Below are positions 42,301 to 54,758 of a DNA stretch of 64,000 nucleotides, piece after piece. The DNA is from Panax quinquefolius (taxonomy: Eukaryota > Streptophyta > Magnoliopsida > Apiales > Araliaceae). The stretch lies in NCBI GenBank assembly GCA_020205615.1, contig CM035151.1, positions 45,623,409 to 45,687,408 on the forward strand, given 5' to 3'. Under the pieces are notes generated by a model. That model ran no database searches. It had not been told where the DNA came from and worked only from the letters and a program-made list of their open reading frames with translations. Numbering within the stretch: position 1 is the first letter of the stretch; the number at the start of each line of letters is the position of its first letter. The position numbers were made by a program, and so were the translations under genes.

Positions 42301-42823
42301 ATGCAGTTACAAGTGCGAATATACGAACCCACGTGAAGATAATGAATATACGATTAGAATCGACTTTAATCGATAAAGTTAAAGCCGCTCAAGCTACATA
42401 CTCAGAGCTGATGAATGTGAAGAAGAAGGTTCAAGAGGGCGTTATTCTAGAAGCAAGAATCGACGAAGAGAGGAAATCACAACCCTCGATTTAATTGGCC
42501 CATTTGAAATCCTCGATGAAGTAGGAACTATGACCTATAGACTCGTTTTACCGCCAAGTATGTTGCGTGTTCATAACGTTTTTAACGTATCGATGTTGCA
42601 TAAATATGTGGACGACCCGAACCACATTATTAATTTAGAACCGGACGAGATAGCGACTGATTTAACGTTTGAGGAGATAAGTGTTAAAATCATGGATAAA
42701 AAGAATCGTATTCAACACTCAAAGGTTATACCTCAAGAGTTAGAATTTGAAATGAAGTCGAGGTATCCTCACCTCTTCGACATACCAGGTACGTACTTAA
42801 ATTTCGAGGGCGAAATTTCATAA
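42301..42823 (+). pseudogene. RE2 integrase remnant, core deleted
   Basis: The linker (KVKAAQATYSELMNVKKK) is open to 42494. After a frame change, GPFEILDEVG starts the C-terminal domain, open from 42530 (YRLVLPPSMLRVHNVFNVSM) to a TAA at 42821, followed by AAGGATGGGAGA and the 3' LTR. HHCC and D-D-E regions are missing. Confidence 0.82.
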
Positions 42824-42834
42824 GGATGGGAGAT

Positions 42835-45559
42835 TGTGAGACCCCAGATTTTATGAATAAAGATTTAATTTTCTCGAAATAATTTTTTTGATTATTATGG
42901 TGTGGATTTGAGATAGTGTTATAGTTGTGGGTAGTATTTATAAATTTTGAAAAGTATGCAAGTTGTTGTATAATATTCGATTGGTCGGGGAATATTCTTT
43001 TTGTCGGGGAATATCCGTACGACGGTACAATCATTGGTGGACCCCACAACGAAATTATGGTCGGATTGAGAAAATGACCAAAAATATTTTTATGAAAATA
43101 ATGGCGGAAGTTTTACCGTTAAAAACCGCTGAACTACTCTTTAGTAAAAAAGTACAAAGAATACGCGTGGTTGCATAAGAGAACACTAGATTGATTATTA
43201 ATGCTTACGTGATAAGTCACCCAATTTTGTTTTATTAGTATTAGTAATGTAATAAAACAAAAAAGTTTTTATATAAAATGTAATTCTTTTATAAATTTAT
43301 TTGTTTTATTAGCCTATAAATAGAATATATATATATTCTATTATGCGTAGTGTTTTGCATAATAATATCTTTTATATATAAAATGTAATACTTTTATAAA
43401 GTTATTTGTTTTATTAGACAATAATTAGAATATATTATATTTTATTATGCATAGTGTTGCATAGTGCTCAGATAGTATTTTGCATAGTAAAATCTTTTAT
43501 ATATAAAATGTAATACTTTTATAAAGTTATTCATTTTATTAGATTATAAATAGAATATATTATATTTTATTAAAAAGATTTTGCTTTAAATATGGACCGT
43601 CCGATTAAAAGTAAATCAATCTGGACTGCTCATGAATTAGTTACTATGCAATCCATTCTTCTATAAATAAAAGCTCATTCCTTCATTATTTCTTACTTAA
43701 TTCAATTTGAAACTCTGTAGAGAGAAACTATAGAGAGAGTTCTTCTTCTATAATCTTGAGCGTAATTCTTTAGAGTTTAAGAAATCTTTGAATGTAGTAG
43801 TGCAGTTTTCTTTGAGTATATCCTCGCCTCTACCAATTGGAATACTCTTCTTTTTACTAGTAAGGGATATTATTTGTTATACTCGTAAGGGTATTATTTC
43901 TTTCTTATTCGTGAAGAGAACTTCATTATTCCATTCTTTATTATTCGTTGGAATAACTCGATACGCGGGATACCCTATACTTGGTGAAATTCTTCATTAT
44001 TCCATTCTTTATTATTATGTTGAAAAACACGCTTATGCAAGTACCGCATACACGGTGAAATTCTTCATTATTCCAGTCTTTATTATTATTCGTTTGAACA
44101 TCCTGCTGCGTATGCGTTACGCATGACCGTTCCGTTGTTTATTATTCTATTGAAATATCCTGTCAGTGCGTTTACGCATGACCTGGTTCCATTATTTATT
44201 ATTATGTTGGAATATCCTGTATGTGCATTTACGCATGACCTGGTTCCATTATTTATTATTCTGTTGAAATAACCTGTCTGTGCGGTCTATCGCATGCATG
44301 GTGATTTCTATTGTTATTGTATTATTTATCATTCTGTTGGAACATTCTGTCTGTGCTTTACGCATGACCTAGTTCCGTTATTTATTATTCTGTTGGAATA
44401 ACCTGTCTGTGCGGTCTATCGCATGCCTGGTGATTTCTTTTGTTATTCTATTCTTTATTATACTTAGTTGGTTAAAGTTTTGACTTCTATACTCCATGAA
44501 ATTATTGGAATATCCTTGATATTTGCGCTTCATCCAATATCTTTTTATGGAAATATTCTTCTGAGCATTTTTGAATTTTACTCCACAAAGCAGTATCATG
44601 TTGAAAATTTGGACGTTATTGGTTCCTCCATAAATTAATTCTTGAACTTGTTTTATTGAATTCTTATATCATTGTCATCATCCTCATGTTTATATTATGT
44701 TGAAAGTCATATGTGGCCTGTAGTGCATAGATGGACTTGGTATGATTATGACCAGGATTATTCGGTATAATCATGACCGTAATGTTATAATTGATGTGGA
44801 AAAAGTTCTCATTGGCCGTAGTGCATTGATGGATACTATTTGGTATGATTATGGCTATATGGATTCTCCTCGGCCAAGGTTGCAAAGATGAATTAGTTTA
44901 TGGCATGATCAGGACCGTTATTGAAAAAACGATTATCTTTGGCCCGTAGTGCATGAATAATTCGTGGTCGTGATACTAAAAAATATCCTTGGCCTGTAGT
45001 GCAGGAGATGATTTGAGGATGTGGATTATTTATTAAGCTGAGTCTTAGCGATAAAAGTGATGAAAAACCTTTTAAATCATAGAAGATTGTAGATTTTATT
45101 ATCTATTTGACTCTTCTAATGGATTGCTTGTTCCGCTGTAGTTAAACTTGATGTTTATTATATTTTATCATTTTAACACCGTTGAAGGCTAACAATAAAT
45201 TATTCTGCATTATCTTAGTCATAATATTTCTTACTAGGCTAGTTGAGCTCACCCTTTTTTTCAATATTGTTCTCTTCAGGAAATGAGAACGTAGCTGGGA
45301 CTAGTCGGGGAACAAAGTTATGGTCTTAGATGGTTACATTAGTAGTCCTCACTATTCTGTGAAATAGTGTGATAATAAATGTATTGAGGACTTATTTTGA
45401 GTTTGTATACTATCTAGAAGACAATATTTGTATTAAAACACACAACATATGTTTAGTCGTATTTTACACGACTGTTGTATAATTAAGTTGTATTTGTATT
45501 CTGTACCATGTACCTGGCAACTCAGGATGGGTGATGTATACCTGTTTTGGGGTGTGACA
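42835..45559 (+). mobile_element. RE2 3' LTR
   Basis: TGTGAGACCCC to GGGGTGTGACA (2,725 bp): U3 units 43256-43590, TATA-like TATAAATAA at 43662, array A 43915-44465, array B 44710-45010. The conserved antisense frame at its start is a shadow of LTR homology. Confidence 0.92.
43662..43670 (+). promoter_or_regulatory. RE2 3' LTR TATA box
   Basis: TATAAATAA, one base from the box of the other LTRs. Confidence 0.55.
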
Positions 45560-46086
45560 AATGGGTAGGATAATCAAGTCCTAAGTTAAGGAGTATAGAC
45601 TTGATTAAAATGAAAGCTAAACTAATGAAATTGATGTTAATATAACTAATTGTTATTGCGATTTCAATGACATGTGTAGGGTAATTGGCGAACATTATTA
45701 CACTTGTGTAGCTTAAATACAAGATAATTTTCCTAACATCATTCTTTTTATTAATGAATGCAAGTTCTCTAAATCTATAGTTACATTGAGCAAGTTCTCT
45801 AACTCATTCTCTTTATTAATGAATGCAAGTTCTCTAACTTCATTCTCTTTATAATGAATGCAAGTTCCATAATTCCGTTATTTTGTTATTATCAAGCAAG
45901 CTTTCTAGTTCTAAATTCTCATTATGAAAATCCTATATTACAGTTGAGCAAGCCTATTGATTCTATCTTGTGTATGATTGTACAAGCTCTTGTAACCTAA
46001 TTCGTTACATCGAGCAAGTTTTACTTTCCTTAATATTATTCGAAGCATATATTGTTCTAATACATCGATTCAAATGAGATTGTTCT
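45560..46086 (+). mobile_element. LTR debris between RE2 and RE3
   Basis: Continues the older LTR from 37452. It carries short repeats AATGAATGCAAGTTCTCTAA (45752-45870), which match the TTATGCAAGTTC repeats at 7630-7810. No gene. Confidence 0.55.
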
Positions 46087-47457
46087 TGTAAGACCCCAAA
46101 TTATTAATAAATGAAATTTATTTTCCTTTATTTATTATTTTGAAATAGTAAGGGTTGATTTGATTAATGTGGATAGTTATGGGTAAAATACGCAAATATT
46201 TCAAATAAGCAAGTGGTTATAAAATATTCATTATTGTTTTGAGAATATTCGTTTGGTCGTGGAATATTCAGATCTGTCGAGGAATATTCGTATTTACTGA
46301 CGGTCGCGAAATTTTGTGGGCCCCATAACTAAAGCGATTAGATGAAGAAAATGACAAATATAAGTTGTTTATAAATAATAGCACGTAGTTGTTACCAAGC
46401 TATCATCGTTGGAATACCCTTGGTTAAAACACACTAATACGCCGTTGTTGAACAAGAAGACACGGTATTGCACCAATTATTGATTCTTACGTAAGAAGGC
46501 ACTACTCAATAATTGTTACAAAGAATTATCGCTTCAAAGATTTTATTTTATTGATTCAATAATTGTTGCATTGATATTTTATATTATTTGTTGTTTCAAT
46601 AAATTGTCATTACACGAGATTTTCTATTATCGGCTAATAATTCATATTATCTGAATAATATTGTTAGAAAACATTATTGGCAATGTCTAGAAAGTTCTGC
46701 TCTAAGGAGAGGTTTGGTCACCTAATCATGCGCGCCGAGAAGGAGAGCTCCTTATTGAAAGCCCCCTCTTTCCTGGAACTACCGTTGCACAAGATCTTGT
46801 GATTCTCAATATTATTTGTGAATAATTAATTATTGATTTATATGATGAGGAAAATATTGATTTTATGTGGGTATAGATGGAGAAATTTTTATAGTGACAA
46901 TTGTTGAAAATTAATATTTTATCTTTTCTCGATAAAATAATTTATTTAAATATATTATTTTAATAATATATTAATGGTGATATTTTTATAATGAATGTGG
47001 GATATATGAGTATATGAGAAGGAAGAGTATTTTTGTGGCATTAAATGTGTAACACATATTTTGTGTGTTAGTGGACACAATTATCGAATTCAAATTTTGA
47101 TTATAAACAATAAAATCGCCTCTGCTTGTGGATTTCTGGTCCAATTTCTGTTTGGAATTTGGAAAAACTTTCTTCCACAAAGTTGTAGAGAATTGAATTT
47201 CCTATACAGAGTCACGAGATTCGAATTTTCTTATAAAAGGCCTATTTATTATGAATTATTGAAGTTTCGAAGCTCCGAAATAATTGATTTTTGGAAGTTT
47301 TAATTATTTTATAAAAGAAAAACGTTTTTTAGATGTGTGAGCCTCATTTTACATGTGTTAGGTTGTCGATTTCGGATTCTCAAAGGTTGGGCGTAGACAA
47401 ATTTTTATAAATATATTATTATATTAAATTTTCGCTTTGGTGTTCTAAGCATTTTCC

Positions 47458-47466
47458 TATAAATAG
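47458..47466 (+). promoter_or_regulatory. RE3 5' LTR TATA box
   Basis: TATAAATAG about 1.37 kb into the LTR. Confidence 0.6.
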
Positions 47467-47744
47467 GTGCTTAGATTAGAATTGAAAATCACACCAAAAA
47501 CTCTGAAGTTTTCTCTCTATATTATCGAGTGTATTCTTGTGAGTATTTTGAGTATATTTTGAGTATTGCTATACGGTCTGAAGTTCAAGTTATAGCCTAT
47601 ATCCAAAGTTTCAACTAAAGTCACTTTCTTTTCGAGGTAAGGGATGTTATTTTATTCGAAAATGATATTATTTCTTCAATATCATTATGCCGAAATATTG
47701 GTTGGAAATTTTTATCAAATTTGGAACTTTTTTCATGACGGGGT

Positions 47745-47895
47745 TACTATTCACGAGTTACTATTCACGAGTACTATTCACGAAGCATGATGATGTTTTT
47801 TGTGAAATTTCTATCTTTTGGTGTCGGAGTTACTATTCACGTATACGACACTATTCACGTATACGACACTATTCACGAATACGACACTATTCACA
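47745..47895 (+). repeat. TATTCACG minisatellite in RE3 5' LTR
   Basis: Units of about 15 bases (TTACTATTCACGAG) are followed by 17-base units built on ACTATTCACGTATACGAC. The same array, with a different unit count, is at 53627-53775. Confidence 0.85.
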
Positions 47896-48881
47896 GAAAA
47901 ATTAAATTTTCATTTTTCATCCAAAATATCTATTATGGATACTAGTTTTGATTGTATCCATGTTTTGATCATTCTTTAATTTTATTCCACTTTGATTACT
48001 TATGAAGTATTTTTGAACTTGGATTGTTTAAAATACGAATCCTTAATATTTGTTCTTTTGTTTCACCGGATTCGCTTTCCTTTAAAATATTTTTCATCAT
48101 CCTCAAATCCTAAATGATGATATTATCGAATATCTTTGGCTCAGAAAGTGCAGATGAATGATTTCTTGATGAATATCTTTGGCCCGTAGTTCAAAGATGA
48201 ACAGTGTTGAGATGAACATTACTCATCGATTAATATCTTTGGCTCAGTAGTGCAAAGATGAACAGTGTTTAGATTTAACATGACCAATCGATGAATATCT
48301 TTGGCCTCAGAGTAAAAGATGAATATTTGATTCCGTATATATATTGATTGATGTTACAGGATAAAATATCGACGATGAACTTTTAAATTCATATATAGAA
48401 GATAGTAGTTTGCATTCTCTACTTAACTCTTCTAATGAATTATTATTTTCGCTGCGAAGATTGATTTAAAACTTGTTGTCTATTGTTTTCTATTAGATTT
48501 TTCCATGTTGAAGACTAACGATAATTTGTTGTATATTATCTTAGTCATAATATTCTTTACTGGGCTAGTTGAGCTCACCCTTTACCTTTTTATTCCATTT
48601 TTCTTCTCAGGAGGCGAGAATGTAGCGAGTACTAGTCTCGGGGTATGTAATGAAGGTTCTAGAGAGAGTTGTTTAGTAGTCCTCACCATTTTTTTGTAAA
48701 ATAATGTATCAATAATTATTATGGGGATTTATTTGCGTGTGGATATTGTCTAGATGGCAATATCTGCATTTAAACTCACAGTTTATATGTTGTAATAATA
48801 AAGTTGTAGTTATTTCGCATCATGTATTTGGCGACTCGTAATGGGTTGGATGGAATGGACCTATTTTGGGGGCGTCGCGGT

Positions 48882-48893
48882 TGGTATCGTAGC
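48882..48893 (+). promoter_or_regulatory. RE3 primer binding site, mutated
   Basis: TGGTATCGTAGC, two changes from the tRNA-iMet complement. Confidence 0.75.
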
Positions 48894-49064
48894 TTAGGGA
48901 TATGATCTCCGGCGAAGATCGGGAATAGAACTAGGAGAGAGAGACGAGTAAATCCTTCACAGTGTGTCCTACCTAAGCTTATTTGTTAGTTGGTTAATAT
49001 ATATGGATATTATGTGATATATTGATTTCCTTAATTAACCCTTGTTTTATGACAGTATTTGAGA

Positions 49065-50230
49065 ATGTCGACTGAGAATATTAAAAGTGGAGTAAATGAG
49101 ACCCTGGAGATGCCTGTACTTACCAACGAGGAAAAGCGTGCAACAGTGCGGGCAATGTACCTCCCGGTGAACAACACCACCGAAAGCGGATGATGAACGA
49201 GGGGATGTTTAGAAGCTTTTTGCAGTTCATATACAAAATCGAACGAGGGAGACTCGTGTTCAAAATACAGGAGGAAATGATAGCAATTCACGGTGGTCAC
49301 AAATGCAAGCAGCTTCAAAGAGTTGGGACCACCGCAATGCAGGGAAAGCCGAATCCGATTAAAGCGTAGACGTGGGTCAAACAAATTACCAAGATATTCG
49401 ATGTCTTGGGATGCACGGAGGAACGTAAAGTTCCATTCGCTACTTTTTATGTTCCGTAATGAGGCAGACATCTTGGTGGGAATCATGAAGCGTACCCCAT
49501 CCAAATTTGCACTCAAGATGTCATGGGAGACGTTTGAAAGCAGTTCAATGACAAGTACTTCCCTGAAAGTATTCATCATATGAAGGAAGTGAAGTTTATT
49601 AGACTGGAGCAGAATAACATGACGGTGTCCCAGTACGAGGCGAAGTTCGCGGAGTTATCCAGGTTTGCACCTCATTTGGTGGAGAATGAGGAATGTATGA
49701 CGCGGATAATTCTGAGAGGTTTGAAACCCGGCATACGTCAGTATCTCATTTCTCATAAATTTTCTTTCTATTCAGATGTTGTCAACAGGGCTCAGTTGTT
49801 AGAGCGAGATAACGAGTAAGTTCAATCGAGGGACCATAACCAGGATCATACTAAAGATAGCAGTCATCAGAATAACAATAACCAGCGGAGAAAGAAGAAT
49901 ACGGACAAAGGCGGTAACCGCTCTGGTGGTAATCGTCGCCATGAAAATAGAAGAAGCGAGTCAGAAGGAGATTTTAAAAAGAGGAGATTTAACAATGACC
50001 ATGTGAAGACGCATAAAGTCTTGCGTGACAAGAATCGGTTCCAAGGGAGGAGAAAGACCACCGGTTAGTATGTTACAAATGCGGAAAGAGGGACATATCA
50101 TTGGCAAACCGCCCACAACAAATTTTTAAGGTATGCTATAATTGTGGAAAAGAAGGACATATCGCCGAGATCAGTACGCAGATCGAAACCCGCCAAGCGG
50201 GAATGGTGACTCAAAAGATTGTCCCGTAAA
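49065..50230 (+). pseudogene. RE3 gag, heavily broken
   Basis: The start reads MSTENI. The capsid region is split among frames. The best piece, 49580-49819, has FIRLEQNNMTVSQYEAKF and RGLKPGIRQYL. The first knuckle is damaged after CYKCGK (50070-50110), and the second (about 50137) reads CYNCGKEGHIA with its last Cys lost. Numerous one-base indels separate it from RE4. Confidence 0.85.
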
Positions 50231-50289
50231 AGTCAAAGTCAATAGCTCTGGAAGAGCATTTGTCGTGACCGGGTCAAAATGCGAGGAAC

Positions 50290-50816
50290 CCGAAAGAAGT
50301 TAGCACTCGTTAGTTAATTATAAATTCTTGCAAGTTTATACCTTACTAGATAATTTGCTCTACCCATTCTTTTATATCTCTTGCTTATGCTCAACGTTTG
50401 AACATGACTATGGAGGAGAAATTAGACTTTGACCTATTTATGGAGACTTCGTTAGGAGAAACTTTCATTACATCCGTTGTTTAGAAATCTTGCTTGATTC
50501 AGATTGGCACTATCACATTACCTGTTAACCTTATTTCTATAGAGATATTTGTTTTTGATGTGATTTTAAGGTTAACTACTCATTATGCCGAAATTGATTA
50601 CTTTAAGTAAGGTTGTTAGTTTTCATATTCCTAAGCAACTTTGTTATTCAATTCATGCAATCAAACCATTGTAGTCAAACATTTTCATATCAAGCGAAGA
50701 AGTCATTCGTTTATTACGAATGTCAAGTTTTCTTAGTCCATGTTATGGATTTGAATAAAGACACGCCAAATTTGAATAATATTCCTGTTGTTATTGATTT
50801 TCCCGACGATTTCTGA
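50290..50816 (+). pseudogene. RE3 protease and reverse transcriptase start
   Basis: The active site region reads LLDNLLYPFF-like, so D-T-G-S is destroyed. Later sequence recovers VHVMDLNKDTP and VVIDFPDDF, the linker into reverse transcriptase, ending in a stop at 50814. Confidence 0.75.
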
Positions 50817-50959
50817 AGAATTTCTTGGCTTACTCCCAAAGCCCGATATTAAATTTTGTATCGACTTTGAACCCAGACAAAACTCATTTCTAAAATCTCA
50901 TATCGAATGGCTCCTATTGAACTTCGTGAGTTAAAAATTCAACTATAAAATTTGGTACT

Positions 50960-51093
50960 GAGCCTTTATCCGGTGACTTCCTTTGTGGAATGCACCAAAG
51001 CCGCACTCTCGTAGGGGCGCCATATTCGCATGCGATAGTAAACCGATAGGTGTCATTGTAACGTGCTATCCAAGGTTGGGATATGAGTCACGA
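50960..51093 (+). other. Unexplained segment, RE3 copy
   Basis: Related to 19501-19641 but placed after, not before, the reverse transcriptase start (it follows IELRELK-like sequence at about 50920). One frame reads KPIGVIVTCYPRLGYESRL. Its first third could be a decayed [12 protein letters not shown] motif. Confidence 0.45.
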
Positions 51094-51114
51094 TTGAGAA
51101 CAACCTAAGTCAGA

Positions 51115-51624
51115 ATCGAAATACGTAGCTTTCTAGGCTTAGTTGGTTATTATCTCGGAGATTCGTTGAAGGATATTCTCGAATCGCTATTCCATTAACG
51201 CAAATTGACTCGTAGAGATACAAAATTCGAATGGAGCAAGGAATGTGGGAAGAGCTTCAAGAACTCAAGAGGAGACTCATTTCAAAGACATGTTCGACAA
51301 TGCCATCCCGGAAAAGCGAACGTGGTAGCCGACGTGTTGAGTAGAAGATCGTATATAAGTCACGAGTACGATATTGTCAAAGACTCATTTCAGTATAATT
51401 TACAAATAATATAGATGGAGATGAAAACTCTAGGTACCCACGTGATGATATACGAGTATAATCGACTTTCATCGATAAAGTTAAAGTCGCTTGCTCATGC
51501 ACTGGAGTTGATGAATATGAAGAAGAAGATGCAAGAAGTCGTTATTCCAAAAGCGAGAATCGGTGAGGTGAGGAAAGCTCAAACCTTCGATTTATTAATC
51601 CATTTGAAATTCTCGATCGAATAG
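51115..51624 (+). pseudogene. RE3 reverse transcriptase connection, RNase H end and integrase linker
   Basis: EIRSFLGLVGYYLGD-like sequence (51115-51165) and TRRDTKFEWSKECGKSFK (51205 on) are the connection between reverse transcriptase and RNase H. Then HPGKANVVADVLSRRSY ends RNase H, and ELMNMKKKMQEVVIPKARIGE is the linker. The RT palm and RNase H catalytic part are missing, with breakpoints unlike those of RE1 and RE2. Confidence 0.78.
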
Positions 51625-51975
51625 GAACTCGCGGCCTATAGACTCGCTTTTACCGTCAAGTATGACGCGTGTTCACAACGCTTTTCACGTATCGATGTTA
51701 CGTAAATATGTGGACGACCCAACCACGCTCATTGAAGTTAGAACCCAGACGAGATAGCCAAGACTTAACGTCACGAGGAGGTACCACAAGATCTTGGATA
51801 GGAAAGAACATGTCCCATGTCTGAGGTTATACCACAAGTTAAGGTTTTATGGAGAAACCATGCTATTGAGGAAATGACACGGGAGTTGGAAACGGAAATA
51901 AAAGCGAGGTATTCTCACTTTTCAAAACACCAGTGTACGTCACGTCAATTTCAAGGACGAAATTTCATAAGGAGG
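51625..51975 (+). pseudogene. RE3 integrase C-terminal domain, frameshifted
   Basis: AAYRLAF, then frame changes, then HVSMLRKYVDDP-like sequence and PQVKVLWRNHAIEEMTRELE (51838-51905), the usual end of chromovirus integrase. The core domain is absent, as in RE1 and RE2. GGACGAAATTTCATAAGGAGGGAGG leads to the 3' LTR. Confidence 0.8.
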
Positions 51976-51980
51976 GAGGT

Positions 51981-54758
51981 TGTGAGACCCCAAATTATTA
52001 ATAAATGAAATTTATTTTCCTCTATTTATTATTTTGAAATAGTAAGGGCTGATTTGATTAATGTGGATAGTTATGGGTAAAATACGCAAATATTTCGAAT
52101 AAGCAAGTGGTTATAAAATATTCATTATTGTCGGAGAATATTCGTTTGGTCGTGGAATATTCGTACTGTCGGGGAATATTCGTACGACGGTGCAGTCTTT
52201 TATGGGCCCCATAACGGAAAGCGATTGGATGAAGAAAATGACAAATATAAGTTGTTTATAAATAACGGCACAGTTGTTACCGTTAATCACTGTTGGAATA
52301 CCCGGTGGTTAAAACACACTAATACGCCGTTGTTGAACAAAGAGACACTTGGTATTGCACCAATTATTGAATCTTACATAAGAAGGCACTACTCAATAAT
52401 TGTTACAGTAATTATTGTTCAGTATTTTATTTTATTGATTCAATAATTGCTGCATTGATATTTTATATTACTGTTGTTTCAATAAATTGTCATTACACAA
52501 GATTTTCCATTATCGAAGCAATAATTCATATTATCTCGAATAATATTGTTAGAAAACATTATTGGCAATGTCTAGAAAGTTCTCGCTCTAAGGAGAGGTT
52601 TGGTCACCTAATTGCACGCCGCCAAAGAAGAAGAGAGATCCTTATCGAAAGCCCCTCTTTCCTCGAACGGCACGGTTGCCAAGATCTTTGTGATTCTCAT
52701 AATATTATTTGTGAATAATTAATTATTGATTTATATGATGAGGAAAATATTGATTTTATGTGGATATAGATGGAGAAAATTTTTATAGTGACAATTGTTG
52801 AAAATTAATATTTTATCGTTTTCGATAAAATAATTCATTTAAATATATTATTTTAATAATATATTAATCTGGTGATATTTTATAATGAATGTGGGATATA
52901 TGAGTATATGAGGAGGAAGACTATTTTGTGGCATTAAATGTTTAACACATATTTTGTGTGTTGGTGGACACAATTATTAACCTAAATTTGATTATAAATT
53001 TGTAAAATCGCCTGCTTGTGGATTTCTTTGGCCAATTTCTGCTTTTGAATTTGGAAAAACTTTCTTCTGCAAAGTTGTAGAGAATTGAATTTCCTATAAA
53101 AGTTGTGAGATTCAAATTTTCTGATAAAAGGGCTATTTATTATGAATTATTGAAGTTTCAAGTTCAAAATAATTGATTTTGGAAGTTTTAATTATTTTAT
53201 AAAAGAAAAACATTTTTAGATGTGTGAGCCTCATTTTACATGTGTTAGGTTGCTGATTTCAGATTCTCAAAGGTTGGGCGTGAGACAAATTTTTATAAAT
53301 ATATTATTATATTAAATTTTTACTGCTTTGGTGTTCTAAGCATTTTCCTATAAATAGGTGCTTAGGTTAGAATTGAAAATCACACCGTAAATCGAAGTTT
53401 TCTCTCTATATTATCGGTTTATTCTTGTGAGTATTTTGAGTATACTTTGAGTATTGCTATACGGTGCAAGTTCAAGTTATAGCCTATATCCTGTTTCAAC
53501 TAGAAATCATGCTTTTCGAGGTAAGGGATGTTATTTTATTCAAAATGATATTATTTCTTCAATATCATTATGCCAAAATATTGGTTGGAAATTTTATCAA
53601 ATTTAGAACTTTTTTCATGATTTCAGGTTACTATTCATGAGTTACTATTCACGAGTTACTATTCACGAGTACTATTCACGAAGCATGATGATGTTTTTTG
53701 TGAAATTTCTATATTTTGGTGTCGGAGTTACTATTCACGTATACGACACTATTCACAAATACGAAACTATTCACAGAAAAATTAAATTTTCATTTTTCGT
53801 CCAAAATATCTATTATGGATACTAGTTTTGATTGTATCCATGTTTTGATCATTCTTGAATTTTACTCCACTCTGATTACTTATGAAGTATTTTTGAACTT
53901 GGATTGTTTAAAATACGAATCCTTAATATTTGTTCTTTTATTTCACTCGGATTCGCTTCCTTTAAAATATTTTTCATCATCCTCACCCCTAAATGATGAT
54001 ATTATCGAATATCTTTGGCATGTAGTGCAAAGATGAATGATTTCTTGATGAATATCTTTGGCCCGTTGTGCAAGGATTAACAGGTGTTGAGATGAACATG
54101 ACCTACTAATTAATATCTTTGGCTCGTAGTGCAAAGATGAACAGGTGTTTAGACGAACATGACCAACTGATGAATATCTTTGGCCTGTAGTGCAAAGATG
54201 AATATTTGATTCCAGATATATATTGATTGATGTTACAGGGATAAAATATCGACGATGAACTTTTAAATTCATATATAGAAGATAGTAGTTTGCATTCTCT
54301 ACTTAACTCTTCTAATGAATTATTATTTTCGCTGCGAAGATTGATTTAAAACTGGTTGTCTATTGTTTTCTATTAGATTTTTCCATGTTGAAGACTAACG
54401 ATAATTTGTTGTATATTATCTTAGTCATAATATTCTTTACTGGGCTAGTTGAGCTCACCCTTTTCCTTTTTATTCCATTTTTCTTCTCAAGAGGCGAGAA
54501 TGTAGCGAGTACTAGTCGGGGTATGGAATGAAGGTTCTAGAGAGAGTTGTTTAGTAGTCCTCACCATTTTTTTGTAAAATAATGTATCAATAATTATGAT
54601 GGGGATTTATTTGTGTGTGGATATTGTCTAGATGGCAATATCTGTATTTAAACTCATAGTTTATATGTTGTAATAATAAAGTTGTAGTTATTTTTGTACC
54701 ATGTATTTGGCGACTCAGAATGGGTTGGATGGAATGGACATATTTTGGGGGCATCACA
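51981..54758 (+). mobile_element. RE3 3' LTR
   Basis: TGTGAGACCCC to GGGGGCATCACA (2,778 bp), layout as in the 5' LTR: GAATATTC triplet 52135-52180, TATA at 53349, TATTCACG repeats 53627-53775, array B 54005-54212. Followed by GTTCT. Confidence 0.93.
53349..53357 (+). promoter_or_regulatory. RE3 3' LTR TATA box
   Basis: TATAAATAG, as at 47458. Confidence 0.6.

Larger units (their letters stand above)
46087..48879 (+). mobile_element. RE3 5' LTR
   Basis: Starts TGTAAGACCCC and ends GGGGGCGTCGCG (2,793 bp). A perfect GTTCT duplication flanks the whole element (46082-46086, 54759-54763). This subtype has no GCATAGT units or array A. It carries GAATATTC motifs (46240-46300), TATA at 47458, TATTCACG repeats (47745-47895), array B (48125-48320) and the GAGCTCACCC block at 48570. 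Confidence 0.93.
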
